Below, piece after piece: positions 30,851-41,716 of a DNA stretch of 64,000 bases; position 1 is the first letter of the stretch; each line of letters begins with the position of its first letter. The stretch is taken from positions 21,746,991 to 21,810,990 of the forward strand of contig CM043942.1 in the NCBI GenBank assembly GCA_014529385.2. Direction: 5' to 3'. Below the pieces are notes generated by a model. It was given only the letters and a program-made list of their open reading frames with translations, searched no databases and was not told the DNA's origin. This DNA is from Adiantum capillus-veneris. Taxonomy: Eukaryota; Streptophyta; Polypodiopsida; Polypodiales; Pteridaceae. Both the position numbers and the translations under genes were made by a program.

Positions 30851-33800
30851 AAGAGGGCTTGACGAAAGCCTAATGAGATATGGATATAGAGGTGGTATTG
30901 GTGATAGAAATGAGCTTTCAGTTGAATAGAGGTCCCCTTGCTCAGGTTACATGCTGGTTGATAGCCTACCAAGGGAGCTAGGGAGGGAGCGGAAGCCACT
31001 GTGGGAGATCAAGAGCAGTCATAAGTGTGGTTATGGAAGCCAAGTTCTCATTTACTGCTTAGCCGCTGCCAACTTCGAAGAATTGCAAAATGGGATAGTC
31101 CTCTGATCAGTTGAAGGTGTTTTTGCAAAGGCAGCTCAAAAGAGTAGTCGAACATTCCCATAAGGAACCACCATTTGCAATGCTCCAAAGATAGTGGGTA
31201 GGGTAACTAATGTTCTAAGTAATTAAGGCCTCAAGTCACAACTTTTTTCAAATATATACACTCTGAATCAATACATATAGATGGTAGTGGTAGATGTCAC
31301 ATCGAAACAGATGCGACAACATGGGAAAAGAAGTAATATCCAAGGACGAAGATTCCAAAACACAGAACTTCCAATGGTGAATGACAAGGCAGGCTCAAAA
31401 ACAAAGGTATGAAGTCCAGCATGCATTGATCAGAAACAAACATATCAAGCTCTGTTAGGTATGTTACTTTTCCCCCCTATTCCATGGTTGATAGAAGGTA
31501 CGGACGTATTTTATGTTGAATTTGTGTCACATGTCGTATTGCCTTTAGTAGATGTTGATTTTCTACGCCGATGCATATATGGGTTAGCTCTTGCGTTTAC
31601 CTGTTATTGCCAAATAAGTTTTTGAGGCTATCTGCGATACGTTGGGGGTTAGAGCCGAAGGGTACATATTGGTCGTGGTTTGCAATGGACTATTGGAGAG
31701 TGGAAGGAAAAGAAATGACAAGCAGAACATGGAAATTCACAATGTTATTCGCATGACAAGTGGCTCCTTTTGTTGGCTAGCATTGAAGGCCTTGAATGTT
31801 ACGAATGGCAGTACTGGCTATTGGCAGCTTTTTATGGTTGGAATTGGTGGCTTTTATCATCAGGGCTAAAGAGGAATGGTCGGGATCCCTAGATATGCTG
31901 AGATTGCACCTGTCGATAATTAGTAGTGTTGTGGGTTGTGTCCAATTGCTTGAGAATAGCAATAGTTGATGTGGCGTTAGGAGTTCAGGGTAACTTATGA
32001 GGGTCCACAGCAGTAGAGTGAGCACAGCCTGATTGTTGCGAAGATATTGACCGGTGGTAGAATAGTGCTCATGATCACCCTAGCTACTTGGTATCCTTTT
32101 TTGTTGAACGGTTGTACTTGATATGTGGCATGACATGGGTGATGTGTGACACCTTTTCAAAAACCACTCAATAGTCTTCTTGTGGAACTCGTTGTACCAG
32201 TCTCACTATGATCCCATGCTGCTACTTCTATGGTTCCTACAACATATGCATTCCATGGATGCATTGTTACATCAACTTCAACAAGATCGTTCTCATTGGT
32301 CGTAGATCTCGTTCAATTTGTGTGCGAAATAATCATCAAACAAATGATTGCTTCAACCCAAATCTTTGTGTTCGTTGTGGTAATACTAACCATCCTTTCA
32401 ACAAGTGTTTCAATAACAAGAAGTCATATAAATTATGTTGATGGTGATGCCAAAGCACAAATGATCGTAGTCACCGGTGATGTCCTTTAGTTTTTCTAGC
32501 TTCCTTATGTTGTCACAATCAATAAAATCTTGTACGGGTATAGACATTGTCACGATGATAAGTGGTAAGACCTCCTTATGTTGGTTTGGTTGAGTTCTAT
32601 TGTTCCACTTTGATTGATGTACGAGGAAATTACACACACCTTGATGTTGTCAAGGGGGGGGCCTTTTACTCATGTTTCAGTTGGTTTTGTTAAACTCTTC
32701 TATATGTCTGTCACAAGCCCTTTGTCATTGGTTTGGGCTTGAGGGAGGGTTGTTGGATTCAAACGTGTCTAACCCATGGGAATATGCCTTGTGAGAGCAC
32801 ACACACAGATACATGACTTATTTTAGAAGCATGCTTAAACCTATAGTAGATACTTTTAATCTAAATATATCATGTAAAGGGAAATTCAAATTAAAATAGC
32901 GTTGTTTTTTGTGTCGACCAACATCTCTCTATGCTCACTCTTATACTTGCTAGTTCTCTCCCTTTCAGCTTTTCTCTGTCACAGCACTTGCCATAGTCTT
33001 CGATTCCAACGAAAACTAATCACCGAATGTGCACCAATCTTGTGATGCTCACCCTCTTGCCAATGACATACTACATTCTTCAAATGTTTTGCACACACCA
33101 AGAACATTCTCCCATGGGGTCTTTAATGAGTTTTGTGAGGCGGGATGGATGATCGGTACAAATCTGAAGGGAAGGGGACAATTGACAAACAGGTGATGGC
33201 ATTGACCACCCTAAAGGCTCTCATCACGAACATGGGACCTCCCTCTTCGCAGCCCAATGCCCATCCATGTGCATTTTGTTGCTAGTAAAAATGTAAACTC
33301 ACTGAAAATGACTTGACACATAATTACTAGCATATATGTAGAAGACTTGGGATACCCTAGGAACAGGGGACCCACCTCATGCTAGCCTACCATGTGAGCA
33401 ACATCGAGGAGTGCATCGTTGAGAACAGGTATGTCTACCTCAGATACGGCCAGGCATAGCCACAAAAGAGTCCACTCCCTAATTTTCTCCTGGAAGATAA
33501 CGAAGCTACCACTAGACAAGAAACTAAACTCTTAACAAATTCCAAGGCCAATAGTGGGAGGGGATCAGTGTTTGGGAAAGCCTTTTTTCATAAGCGGTTG
33601 TGTTTCCTCCTTGTATAGATGCAAACCGGAAATAATTGCAGAAAGTTTCAAATTCGAAGGATTTTTGAACTATTTTCTTCTATATTTTGCTGGGTTCTCT
33701 TTTCCTTCCCATTATTTGCAACCGGCTAATCTTTATTTTCTATCGGCTCAAGGTTAAGTTGAGGCACACCTTACGCAAACACTAAAGGGGATGCCTTCTT

Positions 33801-33909
33801 TGAACTATTTTTCTCGGTACCAATGAATCTTTCTTTTTGTCCCTCTTTTTCCTCAGATTTCGCCTTAACCAATTTGCAGAACCCAAAATGTTTCTTGCAC
33901 TCAAGATTG
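30851..33909. other. Unassigned region, mostly noncoding
   Basis: About 3 kb with no sustained coding signal on either strand apart from the zinc-knuckle-like fragment near 32300. Composition is AT-rich, and no LTR, TIR or long repeat shared with the rest of the window was seen. Confidence 0.4.
32208..32441 (+). pseudogene. Zinc-knuckle-like fragment
   Basis: A 77-codon frame with CVRCGNTNHPFNKC, a perfect C-x2-C-x4-H-x4-C knuckle. It is preceded by CVRNNHQTNDC, which looks like a second knuckle that lost its first Cys. Tandem knuckles occur in retroelement gag and LINE ORF1 proteins. Nothing else of such a protein is recognisable around it. Confidence 0.4.
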
Positions 33910-33928
33910 ATTAAGATGAAGGGGAGTT

Positions 33929-34702
33929 TGTTGTTAATTAACAACCTCATGTATGCCTTAACCTAGGAGCTTGAAGAGGAAGATCAACGGAGGATGAATA
34001 TAGTCATTTCTTTTTAAAGATATGTGGTAGGCAAAACATACAATGCTTCCTATTCAAAATCTTGTCAAACCTAATAAGAGGAAAAAGAAAAGGAAAATGG
34101 ATAGGAAGAAAAGGAAACTCTCTTATTTAAAATTTTGTCAAACCAAGAGGAAAAAGGTAAAGAACACAGATCCAAGTATATATTGTTTTGAACGACTAAA
34201 AATGAGTAAAATAGGCAAAACAAGCAACTCTTCCCATTCAAAATCTTGTGACAGGCAAAGTAGGCAAAGGAAAAGAACATGGATCAAAATTTTGCTGAAC
34301 CCTCAAAAATGAGAAAGATGGACGTGCTACAAATGCAGTTTCAGTTAGATTTTTTCAAAAAAATGAAGGTGGGATCTAGCCTATAAATCTAACCTTCTTG
34401 TATGAAAATATTTTTGTATGAGATAATTACCATAAGTATGAGTTTTCACATAAGCATATGCCATGCTGTACCCAATGCATTTAACACCCTATGTGAAGCT
34501 TAGTTTCCCCCTAGTTTGCATTTATGGATTTCACTAAAGTCCAAAAGCATCCCTATAAAGTGGGGCAACTTCTTCTACTTGTAATATGATATAAACAACC
34601 TAATATCACTTGCTATTTATAGCTTCATCTATAAATAAACACCCTTGTACACACTTTCTTAATAATGCAAGTTAATGATGCATTGGTTTATCCACCTATT
34701 TC
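33929..34702 (+). repeat. LTR-like segment, unit A
   Basis: It is preceded by AGATGAAGGGGAGT, a PPT-like tract, and starts TTGTTGTTAATTAACAACC. It contains CTATAAATAAAC near 34628 and a U5-like CACTTTCTTAATAATGC end. A 34045-34320 stretch has three to four degenerate copies of a TTCAAAATCTTGT...AGGAAAA unit. No coding region is supported. The identity as a solo copia LTR is an inference. Confidence 0.4.
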
Positions 34703-34871
34703 TGTTGGGTTGTTGATCATGTATGTTGGGCACCCGTCGCTCAACACTAACTTATGTCCGCTAACCTTTAAGGGTATCTATATACAATCTGAGCCACACA
34801 TGAACTAATATGGTATCATGTGCTACGAAAAAGAAGTGAAATGACTCTCCCTCACCATATCTGTGTCATGT
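34703..34871 (+). repeat. Copia-1 5' LTR start, unit A
   Basis: TGTTGGGTTGTTGATCATG aligns with the 3' LTR start at 41307 (TGTTGGGTTGCTGAACACG). Further shared blocks are GTCCGCT, ATACAAT..GAGCCACACA and TATCATGTGCTAC, and both then enter (CT)n-(CA)n. In unit B only the first 23 bp remain. Confidence 0.6.
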
Positions 34872-34996
<125 letters not shown>

Positions 34997-35035
34997 TATT
35001 GGACTCCACCCTTCTGCTTCTCTTCATTCTAGTAT

Positions 35036-35180
35036 CAGGGATTGTTTTAGGTGTCCTCAAACTCCTTGAGGAGGTCTCTGAGAAGAGAGTGCACTTCTTG
35101 AGGAGAATATAAATGCGTACTAGAAAAGAACTTCCAGAAGTGCTCATCCTCTACAAAGCGGCTGATCAATGCATCAATGA
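35036..35180 (-). repeat. Extra copy of the Copia-2 gag 3' end
   Basis: Near-identical to 35681-35825, the C-terminal coding end of the minus-strand gag (the LLKEFEDT region). It is found only in unit A and sits about 0.5 kb further down on the minus strand. Confidence 0.8.
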
Positions 35181-35688
35181 CATATCAATGATACGTTAAT
35201 CCTTTTAGAAACAAGTCATCTTCAGTATCTCTTGATTGCCAGGTTGGTGGTAATTCTTGAAACCGATAACAAGGGGAAGGGGTCATTGACACCTGTCTTT
35301 CCAAGTAGACATTAACAAGAGTACTTATTGTGTTCTTGTTTTTGTGTCTTGGATGGTGACAGGTAACAGGTTTCTTCCTTGGGATTACTATGGTAACCAG
35401 GCAATGTAATTGATAGTATGCTGGATCATATGATTGGTCAAATAGATTGAGGAAGAAAGAAGACAAAGGATAGTCTTTACCATATCTTTTCTAATTGATG
35501 ATTTTGATGTACTTTATAGTGTTATGATAATACTTAGTCTTTTAAGTCATTCTCGTCCTATAGTCATTGTTTTTGTCAATTGCCATTGCCATTGCCAAAT
35601 GTCTTGGTCAATATTTGGTCTCATCAATTGTATAGTTTCTTCGGATTGGGTTTTAAATCCAAACACACACACATGCACGTATTGGACT

Positions 35689-36795
35689 TTAGGTGTCCTC
35701 AAACTCCTTGAGGAGGTCTCTGAGAAGAGAGTGCACTTCTTGAGGATCATATAAATGCGTACTAGAAAAGAACTTCCAGAAGTGCTCATGCTCTACATAG
35801 CGGCCGATCAATGCATCAATGACATCTTTCTTCGAGATAAGCATGTCTTCTGCATTAGCTATCACCAAATTTGAGGGGCATGAAGCCATAACCAAATTTT
35901 CCTCAACGGACAACTCCTCAATGACCACACTAGAGGATACATTTTCATTCTCAGCATCCCTGGAGGAATCAACTCCTGATTTTTCGCCTTTCTTCTCATC
36001 TTTCTTCTTCTTATCTTGCGTTTCCTTCTTCCTTTCCTGCTCTTTCTTGAAATACCTGCAATCGGGTTTCTTGTGACCCTTTCTGCCACATTGATAACAA
36101 GTGATATCCTTATCCTTTGTTTTGCTCTTACTCCTGTTTTGAGTCCTGTTGCTCGCATCATACTTTTGATTTCTACGTCTTGTAGTATAGGCAGAACTGC
36201 TACCTTCCCCACTAGACTTGCGTCTAATCTCTTCATTGGGAATAGACCCTCTCACACCATCATACATGAGGGTGGGACTGTTACTCAAGTAGACAATCAA
36301 GGTTTCCCAAGTATCTAGCAATGTCACAAGCAAGAAAATGGCTTTCACATAATCATCGAATTGCTGAAGCCCACTGTTTTGCAACAACTGACTCAACACA
36401 CCTGTAAAAGCACTCAAATGCTCAGAAGCTGACTTCTAATCATCAAGCTGCATATTCACCAACTTTCGTATCAAATGCACCTTATTCACAGATGTGGTGT
36501 TCTCATAATTGGCCTTTAGCTTTTGCCATATTGTATAAGCAGAGTCCAAATGCTTGGTGTCTGTCAAAATGTCATCATTAATAGCCATTTTGATGTAGGC
36601 CATAGCCTTCTTATTCAACATGGTCTACTCTTCGTTAGACAAACCTGGCGGCTTATGCTCTTCCAATGCATCTTCACAATCCTTTAAGAAAAGGATACCT
36701 TGCATGCGTTCTTGCCAAAGATCAAAGCCTTTACCATCCAACCGTTTGATTTCCATCAAACTTTTAGTGTCAGACGCGGAAGTGAAAGAAGTCAT
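35689..36795 (-). pseudogene. Copia-2 gag, unit A (two stops)
   Basis: Read from ATG 36795: MTSFTSASDTKSLMEIKRLDG, the usual copia gag opening, through WQKLKANYENTT and LIRKLVNMQLDD (gag UBN2-type domain) to a CCHC zinc knuckle CYQCGRKGHKKPDC and an acidic/basic Lys-Glu-rich tail ending LLKEFEDT. In-frame TAG codons lie near 36631 and at 36436, and the last 242 codons are open. It encodes the nucleocapsid-like protein. The same two stops occur in unit B, so they predate the duplication. Confidence 0.88.
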
Positions 36796-37459
36796 CTTAA
36801 TTCAACCACAAGTGTGTATACAAAAGAGATGCAATAGGCTGAAAATTTCAGCAAATAGGAGCAACCACAAGACTTTGCATACAAAGACCCACAGTTTCTT
36901 TACATGAAACAATCCAAATCTAAGTTTTCAGATGAAATGTGCAATTTCAAGCACTTGTACTCAGCTTCTCACTCAATTTGTTGCGACAAACATCAATACA
37001 TGTGATCCCACCACTTTGGTACATTTGCGTATTGCTGTTTTGACCCGTAATAACTTGTAAATCACCTGTTTTGACCTAAAAACGGCCTGTTTTGGACTGT
37101 TTTGACCTTTACGACCCTTGAAGCAAGGGGATTCGCGATGGAAGTGAAATTGATAGCGTAAGAGAAAATTTATCTCGATGTCCAGCACACTCTCTGCGTC
37201 GTGATGTAGTGCAAGATTGGAGCAAGAAACAGGAGGCCAAGTGCAGCAGAGAGGGAGCTCTAGGGATCGAAGCAGGGAGAGAGAAGCAACTCATACGATT
37301 TGGGAAAAACTCACATTAGTGAGTTTGTGGGTTTTCTCACTTTATTTATAAGTGAATTTAAAAATGGTCCAGGTTCAATGTAAACCTGAACAAACTATAA
37401 AATGTACATTAAAGTACAACATGGGGGTCATTTAGGGCCTTCAACCCAACAACCCAACA
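36796..37459 (-). repeat. Copia-2 5' LTR and leader, unit A (boundaries approximate)
   Basis: On the minus strand an LTR-like TGTTGGGTTG start lies at 37459 (or 37451, since the 8 bp are duplicated), a TATA-like TATAAATAAAG at 37341-37352, and a CT-rich transcribed part near 37210-37290. No clean PBS was found between LTR and gag ATG. The element abuts the start of Copia-1. Confidence 0.5.
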
Positions 37460-37529
37460 ATTTTCTCACAAATTCAAGTAGGAATTTGTCAAAAAAATTC
37501 GAAATTTTTGTGCTATAAATCTTGCTCTT

Positions 37530-38436
37530 ATGGTGTATTCTAAGGATAAGGATATTTATGACATCAAGAAGTTTGATGGGACAAATATTACACTTTGAGA
37601 AGAGCAGATTCAAGATGTTTAGTGCAAAAGAATGAGAAACTTCCCATTTTATATGCTACAAGTAATGAAGAGATGAACACGACTCAATTTCAATCAGAAG
37701 AGCTAGATGCGCTTTGCAGATCTACGATTAGATTGCATCTTGCTAAGTCAATTTATTTCTCTATTTTACGGTGTATCAAGTATGGATGAGGTTATGCAGC
37801 ACGGATGAGAGAAACTTTGCTAGCAACAAGGAGTTCTTGATGCAAAAGCTATATAATCTTTGTATGAAAGAGTCAGCTACTGTTGCTAGCCATATCAATG
37901 AGTTGTCCTCAAAATGCGCTCCTTGAGTTTGCTTAGATTTGTGCTCAACAGATGAAGATGATGACATGAAAGCTATTCAATTGCTTTGCTATTTGCCACC
38001 ATTGTGGGATTCATTTTGTATTGTTGTTAGTTATTCTACACCAAATGGTACGCTAGTGTTCAATGATATGAGTAGTTCTCTTCTTTGAGAAAAAAAGCAT
38101 CAATAGACTATGGATAGCTTGCATCATTTGACGAAGCTCAGTATGTGAAGAAAGAAAGAAAATAAAGGAAAGGACATTCTTAATCGTGATAGATCAAAGT
38201 ATAGCAATAAAAAGGGCATTCGATGGCTTTTTTGTGAGAAGTAAAGCTATATGAAGAAAGATTGTTGTGCATGGAAATGTGAGAAAGGCAAAAGGAAAAG
38301 CAGTGATAATTATGCGAAAGAGGAAAAGAGTAAAAGTTCAATAAATATCCAAGAGATCAATTTGATCACTGATTATGATGATGCGCAAGAAATTATTTTG
38401 ATGACATCGTCTATGGATGTGTTCTATGATGCATAA
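37530..38436 (+). pseudogene. Copia-1 gag, unit A
   Basis: It starts MVYSKDKDIYDIKKFDGTNI, a copia gag opening, then decays with many stops. A degenerate zinc knuckle (WLFCEK ... MKKDC) and a Lys/Ser-rich tail to YDA at 38436 remain. The same lesions recur in unit B. Confidence 0.75.
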
Positions 38437-38479
38437 GAGACTCTATGCTTACAGAGTTTGTTACCATCCAAATTGCTAC

Positions 38480-38954
38480 TCAGTGGTGAAGTGTCACATA
38501 CGTGGATCGTGGATTCATTTGCATCTCTTCATGTGACCCACATAGGGAGTCATTTACTCATTATGAAGAGATAGTTGGTTCCGTCAGATCGGGTGACAAC
38601 TATGTTTGTGACATAGTTGTCACCCGATGTGACCCACATAGGGAGTCATTTACTCATTATGAAGAGACAGTTGGTTCCGTCACATCGGGTGACAACTATG
38701 TTTGTGACATAGTTGGCATTGGTGACATTACTATGGTTTTGTTGAATGGCATCACATTTATCATTCACAATGCTCGTCACGTGCCATGCTGGACTCACAA
38801 TTTGATTTCAATTGGAAGACTTGATGACTTGGGTTATAATGTCACACTTTCTATCAGCAATCCTAGCATATATCTAGAGGCAACTTATTGCTTTCTAGTG
38901 GCTCTAAAGTTGGCTCTTTGTATCTTCTTTATGTCTCTAGTGTTATTTGGATAA
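38480..38954 (+). pseudogene. Copia-1 protease and pre-integrase, unit A, with in-frame 96-bp duplication
   Basis: TWIVDS (the aspartic protease site, in a slightly earlier frame) leads into a frame with CDPHRESFTHYEE ... VGSVTSGDNYVCDIVGIGD. A 96-bp block (38531-38626) is repeated at 38627-38722, adding 32 codons in frame. The tail has HNARHVPCWTHNLISIGRLDDLGY, the conserved protease to pre-integrase region. A perfect 18-bp inverted repeat (38588-38605/38611-38628) lies at the repeat junction. Confidence 0.8.
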
Positions 38955-39960
38955 CCGAGTTGCTAAATGTTTCTTTGTGACATAGCCGGTTGGGACATAT
39001 GTTCAAAAAAGAAATGTAAACTCTTTCTCGTTTGTGTTATTTTCTTGCTTTATCTTTTTTTGAATTTTCTTTTGTGAGCACTGTCAGTATGGGAAGCAAA
39101 CATGTGCTTCTTGTAATGTTTCATTTAAGAAAGAGAGACAACTCTTAGAGCTTGCACACAGTCATGTATACGGCTCCATGCCTACTCAGTGTCTTGGTGG
39201 CTCATCTTATTTTGTGAAGTTCATAGATGATGAAACACGCAGATGAGACGTTCTCTTGCTTTAAGAGATTCTTGTTAAGTGATGAAACTTAGTCTAGTTT
39301 GGTAAGAAGCTAAAGGCTTTACATTTATATGATGGTGGAGAATACATCTCCAAAGAGATTTGTTGATTTCTACACAGGAAGGGAAATTAAGCATGAGTTC
39401 GCCGCTTCTTATAACCTAGCTGAATACAGTGTTGTTGAAGGAATGAACATGATGATTCAAGAGATAATCGTGTCTATGCTATCACAAGAAAGTCTAACGC
39501 AAGGTTTTTGGGTAGAAGCGCTTTACTCAATGGTTTATTTGATCAATAGATCATACATAAATCATTATAGTTTTGTGTGCTTGAGGAGTTATGGTCAAGA
39601 CATAAGTTGTCGTATGAAAAACTCCAGATATTTGGCTGTGAAGCTTATACCGTGTACTTAAAGAGCTTTGTGCTAAGCTAGATCCAAAATCTTAGAAATG
39701 CATCTTTATTGTCTATGGATTGGGTGGTTAGTTTTGGCTATTGTTTGTGGGATCTAGAGAGTCAAACGAGAATTCTGAAAGCTCACATTCTCGAATGTAT
39801 CATCTCCTATGGAGATATCTTATGAGCATGTTGCTTTGCAAGTGAACGCTCTAGATGATAGAGCTACTGAGTAGGCTAGTACAAATCAATCAAGGAGATT
39901 TCAGAGAGCCTTGTATCCACTAGAGCACTTCATTCATGGTATGGATTTTGTGTTGTTGAC
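38955..39960 (+). pseudogene. Copia-1 integrase, unit A
   Basis: Fragments in shifting frames: CQYGKQTCAS (zinc-finger end), MPTQCLGGSSYFVKFIDDETRR (core), DGGEYISKE, EFAASYNLAEY and ALYSMVYLINRS. These follow the order of a copia integrase. Multiple stops and deletions make it inactive. Confidence 0.8.
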
Positions 39961-41225
39961 AAATAGTAGTGAGCCTTATTACAAAGAGACATGCTAGCCA
40001 AGATAAGATTCAATGGGAAATTGCGATGAAAAGTGAGTTTTCTAGCATCAAAAGGAGCGAAACTTGTGATTTGGTTCCAATTCCAAAAGGAAGCATTGCC
40101 TTGTAAGTAGGTATAAAAACAAAAGTTTGCATCCAATGTTGGAAAATTACAAAGCTTGGTTAGTAGCTAAGGGATTCAAGCAAGAACATGGCATATATTT
40201 TGATGAAATCTTTTCTCAAGTGGTGGTCAAAATGGCAACACTAAGATTGTTTCTTGGATTACTTGCTACAGAGGACTTGATGCTACTTCAAATGGATGCA
40301 TAGTACTGAGGATCCACATCTTTATGTGTGGAATGACAATGTATAATGCTTATTATTTACGTGGAAGACATGCCCATTGTTGCTAGTCATTCTAAAAAGG
40401 ACATTACTGAAGTAGAGTAGAAGCTACATAATCAATGATTTGGGTGATGCCAATCATATTTTGGGCTTCCGCATTACTCAAAATCGTAAGAACAGATTGT
40501 TATACTTATCTCAAAAAGAGTATGTGAAAAAAATGCTTGAGCATTTCTATATGTAGTCAGAAGGGGAAGTCATTGAGTACTCCATTGCCTACCTATTTGA
40601 AACTCAACAAGAATGATTGTCTCAAATGTGTAAGCCCGCAATGGATAAGGTTTCTTATGCTTCAGCTTGTGCGGTCTCATGTATGCCATGGTGGCTACAA
40701 GACCTCACATGGTGTATGCATAGGGAGTTGTTAGCAACAGGAAAGCATTGGTGGGATGTTTTCAAATCAATTCTCAGATACTTGAGTGGCACAACGAATA
40801 GATAGTTATGCTATGATCGTGGAGAGTTATCCCTTTAGGTATATGTTGACAATGATTATGCATGATGTATTGACAATCCTAAATCAACGATTGGTTGTAT
40901 CTACACTTTTGCTGGTTTTGTTATTTCTTGGAGATTTGTTTTCCATTCAAGGCTCTACGTCAATTTCCAGTACAAAGGCAGAGTATGTCATTTTAAATGA
41001 AGCATGCAAAGAAGCTATTGTCTTACTCATCTAGGCTAAGAATTGGGTGGTTCATGCAAGGACAAAACACCAAAACACATTGATGTGTGTTATCACTTCA
41101 ATCGTGATTGCCTGGCAAACAAGAAGCTTGACTTGGTGAAGATACATATCAGAGAATGCCACAAATGCACTCACTAAGAGTCTCTCTGGCAATCAGTTTC
41201 AACATTGTTTCAGTTGATGGGAATC
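39961..41225 (+). pseudogene. Copia-1 reverse transcriptase and RNase H, unit A
   Basis: The RT N-terminal block matches the relic at 3710-4188. Later pieces include NDLGDANHILGFRITQNRKN, PLPTYLKLNKNDC and, in RNase H, TSISSTKAEYVILNEACKEA and KHIDVCYHF. The frame is broken many times. The region ends just before the polypurine tract at 41296. Confidence 0.82.
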
Positions 41226-41295
41226 GATTGAAAATGCCGTATTGTTCATTAACGATACAAGCTGTATAATTTTACGGCCCCCCACATTGGCCATC

Positions 41296-41713
<418 letters not shown>

Positions 41714-41716
<3 letters not shown>

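Noticed and set aside
34071-34280. Phe/Ser/Leu-rich minus-strand ORF (also 48366-48575)
   Set aside because: It arises from AAGAGGAAAAAG-type repeats in the LTR-like segment. The duplicate preserves it only because the DNA is duplicated.
36016-36318. Plus-strand hydrophobic ORFs over the Copia-2 gag (also 50848-51150)
   Set aside because: Shadow frames of the minus-strand gag with its clear zinc knuckle.
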